Below are positions 19,000 to 27,975 of a stretch of DNA of 64,000 nucleotides, one piece after another; position 1 is the stretch's first letter, and every line of letters starts with the position of its first letter. Made by a program: the position numbers and the translations under genes. The stretch comes from Plantibacter sp. Leaf314 (GTDB lineage Bacteria > Actinomycetota > Actinomycetes > Actinomycetales > Microbacteriaceae), in NCBI RefSeq assembly GCF_001423185.1, contig NZ_LMOB01000003.1, positions 219,303 to 283,302 of the forward strand, given 5' to 3'. A model generated the notes under the pieces. The model did not search any database, was not told where the DNA came from, and worked only from the letters and a program-made list of their open reading frames with translations.

Positions 19000-20073
19000 T
19001 CAGCTCGCGAGGCGCGGGTAGTCGGTGTAGCCCTCGGCGCCGGGGCCGTAGAAGGTCGCCGGGTTCGGCGTGTTCTCCTCGTGCTCGCCGGCCCAGCGCT
19101 CGACGAGGTCCGGGTTCGCGATGGCGAGACGACCGACGGCGACGGCGTCGGCGTGTGCGTGCTCGACGAGCGCGATCGCCTCTTCGCGGGTCGTGACGGT
19201 GCCGAAGCCGCTGTTCACGATGAGGTTGCCGCCGAAGTGACCGCGCAGGTCCTGCACGAGGGCGCCGGCCGGCTCCTCGTGGAGGATGCTGAGGTAGGCG
19301 AGCCCGAGGGGGGCCAGGGCGTCGAGCAGCGAACCGTAGGTGGCACGGACGTCGGCCTCGTCGGTCTCCGCCGTGTCGCCGGCGCCGTTCATCGGGGAGA
19401 TGCGGATGCCGACGCGAGCTGCGCCGACGGCCTCGGCCACGGCGCGGACGACCTCCGCGACGTACCCGGCGCGGGCCTCAGGGCTTCCGCCGGCGCGGTC
19501 CGTGCGCACGTTGGAGACGGGGGAGAGGAACTCGTGGAGCAGGTAGCCGTTGGCGGCGTGGAGTTCGACGCCGTCGAGCCCGGCCTCGATCGCGTTGCGG
19601 GCGGCCTGGACGAACTCGTCGCGGACCGTGTCGAGCTCCTCGGTCGTCAGGGCGTGCGGAACCGGGTACGGCTGTGCGCCGGCCGGGGTGCGGACCTCGC
19701 CGGTGATCGCGATGGCGCTCGGCGCGACGATGCGGTCGGTCCCGGTGATGTCGGTGTGCGAGACCCGGCCGCCGTTCATGAGCTGCATGACGATGAGACC
19801 GCCCGCGCCGTGCACGGCGTCGGCGACACCTCGCCAGCCGGCGACCTGCTCGGGGGTGACGATCCCGGGCTGCCCCGGGTAGGAACGCGACTCGGCACTC
19901 GGGTAGGTGCCTTCGGTGATGATGAGGCCGAGGCCCGCGCGCTGTCCGTAGTGCTCGGCGACGAGGTCGCCGGGGACGCCGTCGGCACCGGAACGCATCC
20001 GCGTGAGCGGTGCCATGACGACGCGGTTGGCGAGTTCGAGGTCGCCGAGACGGACGGGGGCGAAGAGATCCAT
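19000..20073 (-). CDS. Old Yellow Enzyme-family alkene reductase (NemA type)
   Basis: An FMN-dependent NAD(P)H oxidoreductase that reduces activated alkenes, nitrate esters or nitroaromatics in the cytoplasm. The 357 residues include MAPLTRMRSG, the substrate-binding pair in VELHAANGYLLHEFLSPVSN (His-x-x-Asn) and the FMN-phosphate loop GFGTVTTREEAIALV...ADAVAVGRLAIANPD. The usual DEYGGS is DRAGGS here. The ATG at 20073 begins the family sequence. It is divergent from ltrA across 273 bp. Confidence 0.92.
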   Translation of the reverse strand: MDLFAPVRLGDLELANRVVMAPLTRMRSGADGVPGDLVAEHYGQRAGLGLIITEGTYPSAESRSYPGQPGIVTPEQVAGWRGVADAVHGAGGLIVMQLMNGGRVSHTDITGTDRIVAPSAIAITGEVRTPAGAQPYPVPHALTTEELDTVRDEFVQAARNAIEAGLDGVELHAANGYLLHEFLSPVSNVRTDRAGGSPEARAGYVAEVVRAVAEAVGAARVGIRISPMNGAGDTAETDEADVRATYGSLLDALAPLGLAYLSILHEEPAGALVQDLRGHFGGNLIVNSGFGTVTTREEAIALVEHAHADAVAVGRLAIANPDLVERWAGEHEENTPNPATFYGPGAEGYTDYPRLAS

Positions 20074-20346
20074 GCGGGTGGTGCCTTTCGTGGGGGTGCG
20101 GTGCGCGGACGACGCAGCCTCAGGAGGCAACCCTGGATCGTGGACCGGTATTCCGATGAGGCTTCTGAACCTTGTGCTTCTCGCATTCCAGTCGCTAAGC
20201 TCAATGCGTGCTCGTCGAGCTCTGTCCCCGCAGCTCGCGGCGAGCACGGCCCGGTACCGACGAATCCGAGGGGGAGGCGTCGGTACCGGGTCCCATTGGG
20301 GTGCCGCCTGGCGAGCGATCCTGGCGAAGCCTGTCAGGATACGGAG

Positions 20347-21606
20347 ATGCCAGCCCCCCGATTCGGTCTCGCCGCAGACCTCCGCCGTCCGGAGTCGGGC
20401 GAGCGCGCCGAGCGCGTGACCTTCGTCGAGCTCTTCTTCGACCTCGTCTTCGTCTTCGCGCTCACCCAGTTGAGCAAGCTCATCGCCGACGACCAGAGCG
20501 TGACCGCGGCGCTCGAGTCGGTCGTCCTCATCCTCGCGCTGTGGTGGTCCTGGGTCTCGACGAGCTGGGTGACGAACTGGCTCGACCCGGAACGCCTCGC
20601 CGTACGGCTCGCCCTCATCGGCTTCGGACTGCTCGCCTTCGTGGCTGCGGTCTCCGTCTCGGCGTCCTTCGCGGACCGCGCGCTGGCGTTCGCGGTCGCG
20701 TACGTCGTGCTGCAGCTCATCCGCACCCTCTTCATGGTGGTCGCGACCTGGCGGCACGACCGCGACGTCGCCCTGAGTTTCGCCCGCGTCCTCGTCTGGG
20801 CGGCGCTCGCCGGGGTCTTCTGGATCGCGGGCGCCCTGGTGCCCTCCGAGTGGCAGCTCCCGCTCTGGGTGGCGGCGGTCGCCATCGAGTACGGCGGTGG
20901 GGCGCTCGGCTTCCGCCTCCCGGGCATGCAACGGTCGGAGGTCGAGAGCTGGGACCTCTCCGGCGCGCACCTCTCGGAGCGGGCGTCCCTGTTCATCATC
21001 ATCGCCATCGGTGAATCGCTGCTCGTAACCGGGTTCGCGTTCGTCGAACTCGAGACCTCACCCGAGGCGGTCGTCGCGATGCTGAGCGCCTTCGTCTCCG
21101 CCGCCGCCCTGTGGTGGCTGTACTTCCACCGCACCGAGGCCGTGGGGCGACACGCGGTGGAGGCCGCCGAGGAGGAGGCCGACCGAGCGAAGGACCATCA
21201 GCCCGCACGCCGCGGTCCGGGTCGTCTCGGACGCATCGCGCGAGACGGCTACAGCTACGCCCATGTCGTCATCGTGGCCGGGATCGTGCTCGTCTCGGTG
21301 GGAGATAAGGAGATCCTCGACCGTCCGGCCGCCGCGGTCGAGCTCGCCGGAGGCGTCGTCATCGTCGGTGGCCCGGCGCTGTACCTCGTCGGCCTCCTGC
21401 TGTTCCGCTTCGTCGTCGACCGAGCCCTGCCGGTCGCCCCGCTCGTCGGGCTCGCCGCGCTCGCCGGTTGTGCGCTCGCCGCCCTCTTCGTACCGAACCT
21501 GGGCGAGCTCGCCCTCGGCTGCCTCTGCACCGCGGCGCTCGTCGTGGCCGCGCTCACCGATACGGCTCGCCCGACGCGGCGGGTCACTTCGGAGGAGTCG
21601 GCCTGA
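20347..21606 (+). CDS. low-temperature-requirement A (LtrA) family membrane protein
   Basis: The 419 residues have about 11 membrane segments and the family opening VTFVELFFDLVFVFALTQLSK. The name comes from a Listeria cold-sensitive mutant; the biochemical role is unknown. Tandem acidic/His residues (FHRTEAVGRHAVEAAEEEAD) lie on a loop. CAGGAT (20335-20340) precedes the ATG by 6 nt. Its last 23 bases overlap the convergent DUF805 gene. Confidence 0.88.
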   Translation: MPAPRFGLAADLRRPESGERAERVTFVELFFDLVFVFALTQLSKLIADDQSVTAALESVVLILALWWSWVSTSWVTNWLDPERLAVRLALIGFGLLAFVAAVSVSASFADRALAFAVAYVVLQLIRTLFMVVATWRHDRDVALSFARVLVWAALAGVFWIAGALVPSEWQLPLWVAAVAIEYGGGALGFRLPGMQRSEVESWDLSGAHLSERASLFIIIAIGESLLVTGFAFVELETSPEAVVAMLSAFVSAAALWWLYFHRTEAVGRHAVEAAEEEADRAKDHQPARRGPGRLGRIARDGYSYAHVVIVAGIVLVSVGDKEILDRPAAAVELAGGVVIVGGPALYLVGLLLFRFVVDRALPVAPLVGLAALAGCALAALFVPNLGELALGCLCTAALVVAALTDTARPTRRVTSEESA

Positions 21607-22135
21607 TCTGCTCGGCGTCACGGTGCGGCCCGGTGTCGTACCGTGCGCCACCCTCGTCGCTCGGTTGTGCGGCGAGCCAGATGAAGAAGAACCACCCGAA
21701 GATCGGGACCAGGGCGATCAGCTGCCACCACCCGCTGTGATCGGTGTCGTGCATGCGTCGGGCGCCGAGCGACAGACCGGGGATGATCGTCGCGAGTCCC
21801 CAGATCCCGTACAGGACGCTCTGGGCACCCCAGGCCGGCCCTTCGGAGAGGTCGCCCTCCCAGAACGCCGAGGTCATGCCGGTGGAGACGTCGACGGCCC
21901 GCCCGATGGCCAGGAGCGCCAGGGCGATCACCGCGTTGAGGAGCGTCCACCACCAGAACTCACTGCGGCTCGCGCGTCCCGTGAAGATCGGGTAGCGCGC
22001 CCAGAATCTGCCGAAGGCCTGGAGCGGTGAGGCTCCCGGAAGCGGGCTGTCGTCCGCGAAGCGCGCAGGGATCCGGCGGTCGTGCTCGCCGTCCGCGCCG
22101 GTCGTGGTCGGTCCGTGTTCGTCTGCGCTGCTCAT
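21584..22135 (-). CDS. DUF805 family membrane protein
   Basis: The 183 residues carry the DUF805 pattern GRFWARYPIFTGRASRSEFWWWTLLNAV, three to four membrane helices, and the conserved RRMHDTDHSGWWQLIALVPIFGWFFFIWL. The function is unknown; the family occurs across bacteria and phage. The 3' end overlaps ltrA by 23 bp. Translation probably starts at ATG 22135. Confidence 0.88.
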   Translation of the reverse strand: MSSADEHGPTTTGADGEHDRRIPARFADDSPLPGASPLQAFGRFWARYPIFTGRASRSEFWWWTLLNAVIALALLAIGRAVDVSTGMTSAFWEGDLSEGPAWGAQSVLYGIWGLATIIPGLSLGARRMHDTDHSGWWQLIALVPIFGWFFFIWLAAQPSDEGGARYDTGPHRDAEQIRPTPPK

Positions 22136-22200
22136 CGTCCCCCCCCGAGGTCGAATCCGTCTTGACGATCCCTACGCTATCAAATCTCCGGCAGGTGTTG

Positions 22201-22224
22201 TATTTCAGTTGCACATGTGAAATA
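22201..22224. promoter_or_regulatory. AT-rich palindrome upstream of the TasA-like gene
   Basis: Perfect 7-bp arms TATTTCA (22201-22207) and TGAAATA (22218-22224) enclose 10 bp, in the most AT-rich stretch of the window (about 22140-22245). It lies 50 bp before the TasA-like start and could be an operator or UP-type element. A protein partner is not identified. Confidence 0.45.
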
Positions 22225-22273
22225 TTAATACCAACAACCCAAGCCGATCTCGGCCCGACTCTGGAGAATCCCC

Positions 22274-22879
22274 ATGACCACCGTTCTGTCCCCCCGCTCC
22301 CGCCGCCTCGTCCGCTGGGCTGCACTGCCCGTCGCCGTCCTGGCGAGCGGCGTCATCGTCTCGACCGCGTCCTACTCCGCCTTCACGTCTTCGACCGACA
22401 ACCCCGGCAACGCCTGGAGTGCCGGATCGATCGCGCTCTCCGACGACGACTCCGGCGCGGCCATGTTCGCCGCCGAGGACCTCCAGCCCGGTTCGGTCGG
22501 CGAGAACTGCATCGCGATCACCTCCGACGGATCGCTCGAGTCGGACATCCGTCTCTACGCCGACAACGCCGTTCAGGAGAAGGGTCTCGACCAGTACCTC
22601 CGGCTCGAGATCGTGCAAGGCGAGGGCGGCGGGTACGGGTCCTGCGAGGACTTCGTCCCGGCGGCGTCGGGCGCCACCGTCTACAGCGGCACCCTGGCAG
22701 CTCTCGCCTCCGCCGCCGTCGACCACGCCTCAGGGATCGGCTCGTGGGCGTCCGCCGGTGGTGGCGAGGAGCGTGTCTTCAAGGTCTCCTACACGCTGAC
22801 CGCCGACGCCCCCAACACGGTCCAGGGCGGATCCGCCACCGTCGACCTCGTCTGGGAGGGTCGCACGGCCACGTCCTGA
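22274..22879 (+). CDS. TasA/camelysin-like secreted protein (SipW-type substrate)
   Basis: A 201-residue exported protein. Residues 1-35 form a SipW-type signal peptide: a basic start, the hydrophobic core WAALPVAVLASGVIVSTAS, then the YSAFTSSTDNPGNAWSAGSIALSDD stretch that resembles the mature N-terminus of Bacillus TasA and camelysin. The rest is a beta-rich extracellular domain with two Cys residues (ENCIAI, GSCEDF) that may pair. By family it could form surface fibres or be a protease-like matrix protein; neither activity is shown by the sequence. The next gene encodes the matching signal peptidase. Confidence 0.72.
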   Translation: MTTVLSPRSRRLVRWAALPVAVLASGVIVSTASYSAFTSSTDNPGNAWSAGSIALSDDDSGAAMFAAEDLQPGSVGENCIAITSDGSLESDIRLYADNAVQEKGLDQYLRLEIVQGEGGGYGSCEDFVPAASGATVYSGTLAALASAAVDHASGIGSWASAGGGEERVFKVSYTLTADAPNTVQGGSATVDLVWEGRTATS

Positions 22880-22892
22880 CCCGACCGGGATG

Positions 22893-22913
22893 CCCTCGGT
22901 CCGAGACCGAGGG
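22893..22913 (+). terminator. intercistronic stem-loop after the TasA-like gene
   Basis: The perfect 9-bp stem CCCTCGGTC/GACCGAGGG with a 3-nt loop begins 13 bp after the stop codon. There is no T tract, so it may be a partial terminator or an mRNA stabiliser that sets the ratio of substrate to peptidase. Confidence 0.5.
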
Positions 22914-22964
22914 CGCCCGCCGTCGCCTCCTCCACCCGCCGCCCTCGACACCCCTGGACTCCTC

Positions 22965-24323
22965 GTGAACGACACATCGCTCCGCCGGCGCCTCTGGCCG
23001 CAGGTGCTCACCGTCGTCGCACTCGGCGCCCGTGTCCTCGCCCTGCTCGCGCTGTGCCTCCTCGCGTGGGCCGCGGTACCGAGGCTCGCGGGCTGGATGC
23101 CGACCACGGTGGCCTCCGGCTCGATGGAACCGCGCATCCTCACCGGCGACGTCGTCGTCTCGATGCCGATCGACGGCAAGGACGTGAGCAGCGGTCAGGT
23201 GGTGCTCGTCGACGATCCGGCCACCGACGGGTCACTCCTCCTCCACCGGGTGGTGGATCGGGAGGCCGGCGGTCTGCGCTTGCAGGGTGATGCCAATCGG
23301 CAGCCGGATCGACTCCTGGTCGACGACGCGGCCGTGCGTGGGGTCGCCGTCCTCCGGGTGCCCTTCATCGGCCTTCCGACCGTCTGGGCGCGAGCCGGGG
23401 ACTGGGTGCCGCTCGCGCTCACCGGTCTCCTCGCGGTGGGGGTCGGTGGCGCCGTCCTCGGGACGCGCCGACTCCTCGACGAGGAGGGCGGAGCCCGATC
23501 GCCGCAGCATCCGCGCCGCGCCGCACTCCCCATCGCCGGCGCGGCGCTCGCTGCGGCGCTCGCCGTCTCGTCCGTCCTGCCGACGGCCGGAGCGACGTGG
23601 GCGGCGAGCACCGAGGCGGCCGGGAACCGTCTCGCCGCGGGCACCTTCTCCTGCTTCAACGCGCCGCTCAGCGCGCCGGTGATCCAGTTCGACTTCAACG
23701 AGCCGACGGGGACCGCGGTGATCAACCACGGCACCGGGCCGTGGGCCGCCTCACTCGGCAGCGAGGCCTCACGGGTCGCGGGTGGGTGTGGCGACAGCCC
23801 GTTCGTCCGCCTGGACGGCTCGAGCCGCACGCAGATCACGATGAACATGCCGGCCGTCGCCCCGCTCGCGTTCAGTCTCGAGGGCTGGTTCCGGACCAGT
23901 CAGGCGCAGGGGGAGGTGCTGGGCTTCGGGAACCAGAACGGGGCGGGGTCCGCGGTCAGTGACCGGCACGTCTACATCGGGCCGGACGGGCACCTGAACT
24001 TCGGCATCCTGAACACGGGTGTGCACGCCATCACCACCTCGGAGTCCGTCGCCGACGGCGCTTGGCACCACGTCGCAGCGACGTCGTCGCCGGAGACGGG
24101 CATGGCGCTGTACCTCGACGGCGACCTCGTGGGGACCGATCCGGCCGCGCTCACGGGGGAGATGCTGGGGTACTGGCGGATCGGCTTCGACGAGGTGCCC
24201 GCGGACTGGCCGAACGCCCCGACGTCCTCCTGGTTCGTCGGAGACCTCGACACGATCGCGATCTCCCACCAGGTCCTCTCGGCTACGGAGGCGCATGATC
24301 ACGCCGCCGCCGGCCGGCAGTGA
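22965..24323 (+). CDS. SipW-type signal peptidase I fused to an exported LamG domain
   Basis: The 452 residues form two modules. Residues ~1-165 are a signal peptidase of the Ser-His (archaeal/ER/SipW) type: TM ~15-38, catalytic Ser53 in SGSMEPRILTGD, His94 in SLLLHRVVDRE, and a second TM ~147-165. Residues ~186-228 then form a new export signal: a hydrophobic stretch (ALPIAGAALAAALAVSSVLP) followed by ATWAASTEAAGNRLAAGTF, which mirrors the processing region of TasA-like substrates. Residues ~238-440 are a LamG/concanavalin-like beta-sandwich (FSLEGWFRTS, DGAWHHVAATSS, YLDGDLVG). The enzyme therefore carries a probable substrate of its own type. The GTG at 22965 is preferred over an ATG at 22890 that falls in the hairpin. 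Confidence 0.85.
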   Translation: MNDTSLRRRLWPQVLTVVALGARVLALLALCLLAWAAVPRLAGWMPTTVASGSMEPRILTGDVVVSMPIDGKDVSSGQVVLVDDPATDGSLLLHRVVDREAGGLRLQGDANRQPDRLLVDDAAVRGVAVLRVPFIGLPTVWARAGDWVPLALTGLLAVGVGGAVLGTRRLLDEEGGARSPQHPRRAALPIAGAALAAALAVSSVLPTAGATWAASTEAAGNRLAAGTFSCFNAPLSAPVIQFDFNEPTGTAVINHGTGPWAASLGSEASRVAGGCGDSPFVRLDGSSRTQITMNMPAVAPLAFSLEGWFRTSQAQGEVLGFGNQNGAGSAVSDRHVYIGPDGHLNFGILNTGVHAITTSESVADGAWHHVAATSSPETGMALYLDGDLVGTDPAALTGEMLGYWRIGFDEVPADWPNAPTSSWFVGDLDTIAISHQVLSATEAHDHAAAGRQ

Positions 24324-24356
24324 GCGACACGTCCCGCTGGCAGGGCGCTCGCCGGT

Positions 24357-24385
24357 TTTACAGCCGGGCAGCCGTGCCGTACACT
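24357..24385 (+). promoter_or_regulatory. promoter of tRNA-Trp and the secE-nusG-rplKA cluster
   Basis: TTTACA (24357-24362) and TACACT (24380-24385) are separated by exactly 17 bp, a good vegetative promoter 115 bp before tRNA-Trp. Confidence 0.65.
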
Positions 24386-24501
24386 GGATGGAGGTAGTTG
24401 AAATCTGCCATGATTTTCTGCGCCTGTTTTCCATCCTCGTGATGTCAGGCACGGTGCAGCAAGTCGGGGTAGATTCGACCCCTCCAGTGCAACAGCGCTG
24501 A

Positions 24502-24574
24502 AGGGCGGTGGCTCAATTGGTAGAGCAGCGGTCTCCAAAACCGCAGGTTGCAGGTTCAAGTCCTGTCCGCCCTG
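24502..24574 (+). tRNA. tRNA-Trp (anticodon CCA)
   Basis: The acceptor AGGGCGG (24502-24508) pairs with CCGCCCT (24567-24573). The anticodon stem GCGGT/ACCGC holds loop CTCCAAA with anticodon CCA. The T arm is GCAGG-TTCAAGT-CCTGT and the discriminator is G24574. The position directly before secE-nusG is the conserved bacterial arrangement. Confidence 0.96.
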
Positions 24575-24615
24575 CGAGTCGGTGCATATGCACCGGCACA
24601 CGAAAGGTGTAACGA

Positions 24616-24888
24616 GTGGCCCCGAAGAGTACCGACACGCCCGGTGAGGACGTCGTCGTCAAGGCGAAGGCGGACCGTGCCGAACGGCGCGGCTTCTTCT
24701 CGGGCATCGTCCTGTTCCTGAAGCAGGTCTTCGCGGAACTCAAGAAGGTCGTCACGCCGACGCGGAAGGAACTCCTCAGCTACACGGCTGTCGTGCTCAT
24801 CTTCGTCTGCATCATGATGGCCCTCGTCTACGGCATCGACTTCGTCTTCGCCTGGGTCGTCACCCTGGTGTTCGGCACCGCGAGTTAG
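24616..24888 (+). CDS. secE: preprotein translocase subunit SecE
   Basis: The small essential subunit that clamps SecY in the plasma-membrane translocon. The 90 residues have a charged N-terminus, the amphipathic cytosolic helix FLKQVFAELKKVVTPTRKEL with the conserved V-x-P-TRKEL motif, and one TM helix. The GTG at 24616 has a GAAAGGTG purine run as RBS. It is followed by nusG as in nearly all bacteria. Confidence 0.96.
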   Translation: MAPKSTDTPGEDVVVKAKADRAERRGFFSGIVLFLKQVFAELKKVVTPTRKELLSYTAVVLIFVCIMMALVYGIDFVFAWVVTLVFGTAS

Positions 24889-25026
24889 TCCCGCTCAGGT
24901 TCCGGTGCTCCGGCCCGGTACCCGGGCTCCATCATCACCGACGGCGACACCGCCGTCACGCGCCAGCCTCTGGCGCCGCGGCCGGGATCAACCGTGATCC
25001 GCACAACAGAAACGGAATGGAAATCA

Positions 25027-26001
25027 GTGTCTGAGCGAAACTCGAACGACGTCGACTGGGCAACCGCTGCCGAGCAGTCCTCGGAGGACGACGAGGCCCA
25101 GGAGGGCAACGTGCTCTCGGCCGACGAGCACTCCGTCGACCCCGCTGAGCACAACGCCGTCCACGTCGAAGAGACCGGCGACACCGAGGTCGACCTCGAC
25201 GCCATGCTCGACGCGATGGCGGAAGCCGTCGACCCCGAGGCCGACGCCGTCGTCGACGACGCGCTCGAGCTCGACGAGGCCGCCGAGGTCGAAGCAGCCG
25301 CCGAGGCCATCGCCGAGGAAGAGGCCGAGCCGCTCGACGCCGAAGCGGACGCCGACGCCGAGCCCGCTGAAGAGACCGAGGAAGACCCCTACGACGCCTT
25401 CCGCAAGGAACTCCGCTTCCTGCCGGGCAAGTGGTACGTCATCCACTCCTACGCCGGATTCGAGCGCAAGGTGAAGGCCAACATCGAGCAGCGCAAGTCG
25501 ACGCTCGAGGTCGCGGACTACATCTACCAGGTCGAGGTCCCCATGGAGGACGTCGTCGAGATCAAGAACGGTCAGCGCAAGATGGTCACGCGCGTCCGGA
25601 TCCCCGGCTACGTGCTCGTGCGCATGGACCTCAACGAGGACAGCTGGTCGGTCGTCCGCCACACGCCTGGCGTCACCGGCTTCGTGGGCAACGCCCACAA
25701 CCCGACGCCCCTCCGCTTCGAAGAGTCCTTCAACATGCTGAAGTCGCTCGTCGAGGTCAAGGAGACCGCGCCCGCCAAGGGCTCCGGCACGAAGGGCAGC
25801 GCCACGCAGCAGCGTGTCATCCCCGCCGAGGTCGACTTCGAGATCGGCGAGACGATCACCATCAAGGAAGGCTCGTTCGCGGGTCTCCCCGGATCGATCA
25901 GCGAGATCAAGCCCGAGAGCGGCAAGCTCACGGTGCTCGTCTCCCTCTTCGAGCGCGAGACCCCGGTCGAGCTCAGCTTCGACCAGGTCACCAAGCTCTA
26001 G
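25027..26001 (+). CDS. nusG: transcription termination/antitermination protein NusG with a long acidic N-terminal extension
   Basis: Binds RNA polymerase and links it to Rho and the ribosome. The NGN domain (KWYVIHSYAGFERKVKANIEQR...) starts at about residue 136 and the KOW motif (IKEGSFAGLPGSISEIK) lies near residue 280. The first ~130 residues are extremely acidic and Ala-rich (Asp/Glu about 40%), as seen in other actinobacterial NusGs but probably disordered. A linker rich in Lys/Gly/Thr (APAKGSGTKGSATQQ) joins the domains. The GTG at 25027 is chosen because GGAATGGAAA precedes it; the frame opens at 24994. Confidence 0.95.
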   Translation: MSERNSNDVDWATAAEQSSEDDEAQEGNVLSADEHSVDPAEHNAVHVEETGDTEVDLDAMLDAMAEAVDPEADAVVDDALELDEAAEVEAAAEAIAEEEAEPLDAEADADAEPAEETEEDPYDAFRKELRFLPGKWYVIHSYAGFERKVKANIEQRKSTLEVADYIYQVEVPMEDVVEIKNGQRKMVTRVRIPGYVLVRMDLNEDSWSVVRHTPGVTGFVGNAHNPTPLRFEESFNMLKSLVEVKETAPAKGSGTKGSATQQRVIPAEVDFEIGETITIKEGSFAGLPGSISEIKPESGKLTVLVSLFERETPVELSFDQVTKL

Positions 26002-26094
26002 CCCACCAGGCTCCCCAGTCCACCGCCGCCCGACGGGCGCGCGGGAGAGCACACATCATCCGATGGTGCTCGAACCCCAGAAGAAGGAAGAAAC

Positions 26095-26526
26095 ATGGCA
26101 CCGAAGAAGAAGGTCACGGGTCTCATCAAGCTGCAGATCCAGGCCGGCGCCGCGAACCCCGCTCCCCCCATCGGCCCCGCCCTTGGTCAGCACGGCGTCA
26201 ACATCATGGAATTCTGCAAGGCGTACAACGCGGCCACCGAGTCGCAGCGCGGCAACGTCATCCCCGTCGAGATCACCGTCTACGAGGACCGTTCGTTCAC
26301 CTTCATCCTGAAGACCCCGCCCGCAGCGGAGCTCATCAAGAAGGCCGCCGGCGTCGCCAAGGGCTCCGGTACCCCGCACACCGTCAAGGTCGCGAAGCTC
26401 ACCAAGGAGCAGGTCCGTCAGATCGCCGAGCAGAAGGCTCCCGACCTGAACTCGAACGACATCGACGCAGCCGCGAAGATCATCGCCGGCACCGCCCGCT
26501 CCATGGGCATCACGGTCGAGGGCTAG
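26095..26526 (+). CDS. rplK: 50S ribosomal protein L11
   Basis: Part of the GTPase-associated centre of the large subunit. The 143 residues begin [39 protein letters not shown] and end with the RNA-binding domain ([23 protein letters not shown]). The GAAGAAGGAAGAAAC run before the ATG is the RBS. It is 93 bp after nusG and 115 bp before rplA, on one transcript. Confidence 0.98.
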
Positions 26527-26641
26527 TCCTTCCGATCCGCACCGGGTGAGCCATCCAGGCCACACCCGCGCACGACTCTTTTTTCACTCGTGGCAGCGCC
26601 GGCCAGGCGCAGATGACCACATTTCTCATAGGAGAACGCAC

Positions 26642-27331
26642 ATGGCACAGAAGTCGAAGGCCTACCGGGCCGCAGTCGAGAAGATCGAGGCTGACAAGTT
26701 CTACACGCCGAACGAGGCAGTCGCTCTCGCCAAGGAGACCGGTTCCGCCAAGTTCAACAGCACCGTCGAGGTCGCCCTCAAGCTCGGTGTCGACCCGCGC
26801 AAGGCGGACCAGATGGTCCGTGGCACGGTCATCCTCCCGCACGGCACGGGCAAGACCGCCCGCGTGATCGTCTTCGCGACGGGCCCGGCAGCAGAGGCCG
26901 CCATCGCGGCCGGCGCTGACGAGGTCGGTGGCGACGAGCTCATCGCGAAGGTCGCCGAGGGCTACACCTCCTTCGACTCCGCGGTCTCGACCCCGGAACT
27001 CATGGGTAAGGTCGGCCGTCTCGGAAAGGTCCTCGGTCCGCGTGGCCTCATGCCGAACCCGAAGACCGGCACCGTGACGCCGGACGTGGCCAAGGCCGTG
27101 TCCGACATCAAGGGCGGAAAGATCGAGTTCCGCGTCGACAAGCACTCCAACGTGCACTTCGTCGTGGGCAAGGCTTCGTTCGACGCCGCGCAGCTCGAGG
27201 AGAACATCAACACCGCGCTCGAGGAGATCCTCCGCCTCAAGCCGTCCTCCTCGAAGGGCCGCTACATCCAGAAGGGCGCCGTGTCGACCACGTTCGGCCC
27301 CGGCATCCCGCTGGACGTCAACTCCATCTAG
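26642..27331 (+). CDS. rplA: 50S ribosomal protein L1
   Basis: Binds 23S rRNA at the L1 stalk and, in many bacteria, its own mRNA as a repressor. The 229 residues have the standard pattern ([56 protein letters not shown]). The ATG at 26642 has RBS AGGAG. A strong terminator follows, closing the secE-nusG-rplK-rplA unit. rplJ-rplL lie 20.7 kb further on. Confidence 0.98.
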   Translation: MAQKSKAYRAAVEKIEADKFYTPNEAVALAKETGSAKFNSTVEVALKLGVDPRKADQMVRGTVILPHGTGKTARVIVFATGPAAEAAIAAGADEVGGDELIAKVAEGYTSFDSAVSTPELMGKVGRLGKVLGPRGLMPNPKTGTVTPDVAKAVSDIKGGKIEFRVDKHSNVHFVVGKASFDAAQLEENINTALEEILRLKPSSSKGRYIQKGAVSTTFGPGIPLDVNSI

Positions 27332-27342
27332 TCACACCCGTA

Positions 27343-27378
27343 CGAAGGCCCGGTCGCAGCAGTGCGACCGGGCCTTCG
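27343..27378 (+). terminator. terminator of the rplKA transcript
   Basis: A perfect 16-bp stem (27343-27358 with 27363-27378) and the 4-nt loop GCAG begin 12 bp after the rplA stop, followed by TCGTT. Confidence 0.85.
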
Positions 27379-27433
27379 TCGTTCCCGCCGGCAGCGTCGT
27401 TCCCACCGTCAGGCGACCCCGTAGGATGCGGGG

Positions 27434-27967
27434 ATGGTCTCCACCCGTCCTGCCACCGCCGACGACGCGGCGACGCTCTCCACGCTCGCCGCCGCGACCT
27501 TCGGGCTCGCGTGCCCACCGGGGACGACGCCGGCGGACATCGATGCATTCATCGCGCAGCACTTCACCCTGGAACACTTCGAGGAGTACCTCGGAAGCAC
27601 CAACCGGGCGGTGCGCCTGCTGCTCGCCGAGGACGGCACGGCCATCGGATACACGATGCTCGTGTTCGGCGAGCCGACCGACCCGGACGTCCTCGCCGTG
27701 GTCACGCCCCGGCCGACGGTGGAGCTCAGCAAGCTGTACGTCCTCGCCGACGGGCATGGTGGCGGCGTGGCCCGCGTGCTCATGGAGGCGACGCTCGACG
27801 ACGCCCTCGAGCACGGCGCCTCCTCGGTCTGGCTCGGCGTCAACCAGCAGAACGCGAGGGCGATCCGCTTCTACGAGAAGAGCGGGTTCGTCGTCGTCGG
27901 CCGCAAGACGTTCCTCGTCGGCTCCGAGCGGCACGACGACTTCGTGATGGAACGGGTCTCGGGGTGA
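27434..27967 (+). CDS. GNAT family N-acetyltransferase
   Basis: The 177-residue protein has a GNAT fold: the central strand VELSKLYVLADGHGGGVARVLMEATLDDA contains the acetyl-CoA pyrophosphate loop, followed by VWLGVNQQNARAIRFYEKSGF. The acceptor is unknown; similar proteins are annotated only generally. TAGGAT (27422-27427) precedes the ATG by 6 nt, so it is probably leaderless. Confidence 0.9.
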   Translation: MVSTRPATADDAATLSTLAAATFGLACPPGTTPADIDAFIAQHFTLEHFEEYLGSTNRAVRLLLAEDGTAIGYTMLVFGEPTDPDVLAVVTPRPTVELSKLYVLADGHGGGVARVLMEATLDDALEHGASSVWLGVNQQNARAIRFYEKSGFVVVGRKTFLVGSERHDDFVMERVSG

Positions 27968-27975
27968 ACCACCCC

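Noticed and set aside
22890..22964. Upstream ATG extending the signal peptidase by 25 residues
   Set aside because: The ATG lies at the foot of a perfect hairpin and the extra residues are Pro/Arg-rich; the GTG at 22965 starts right before the basic-hydrophobic leader.
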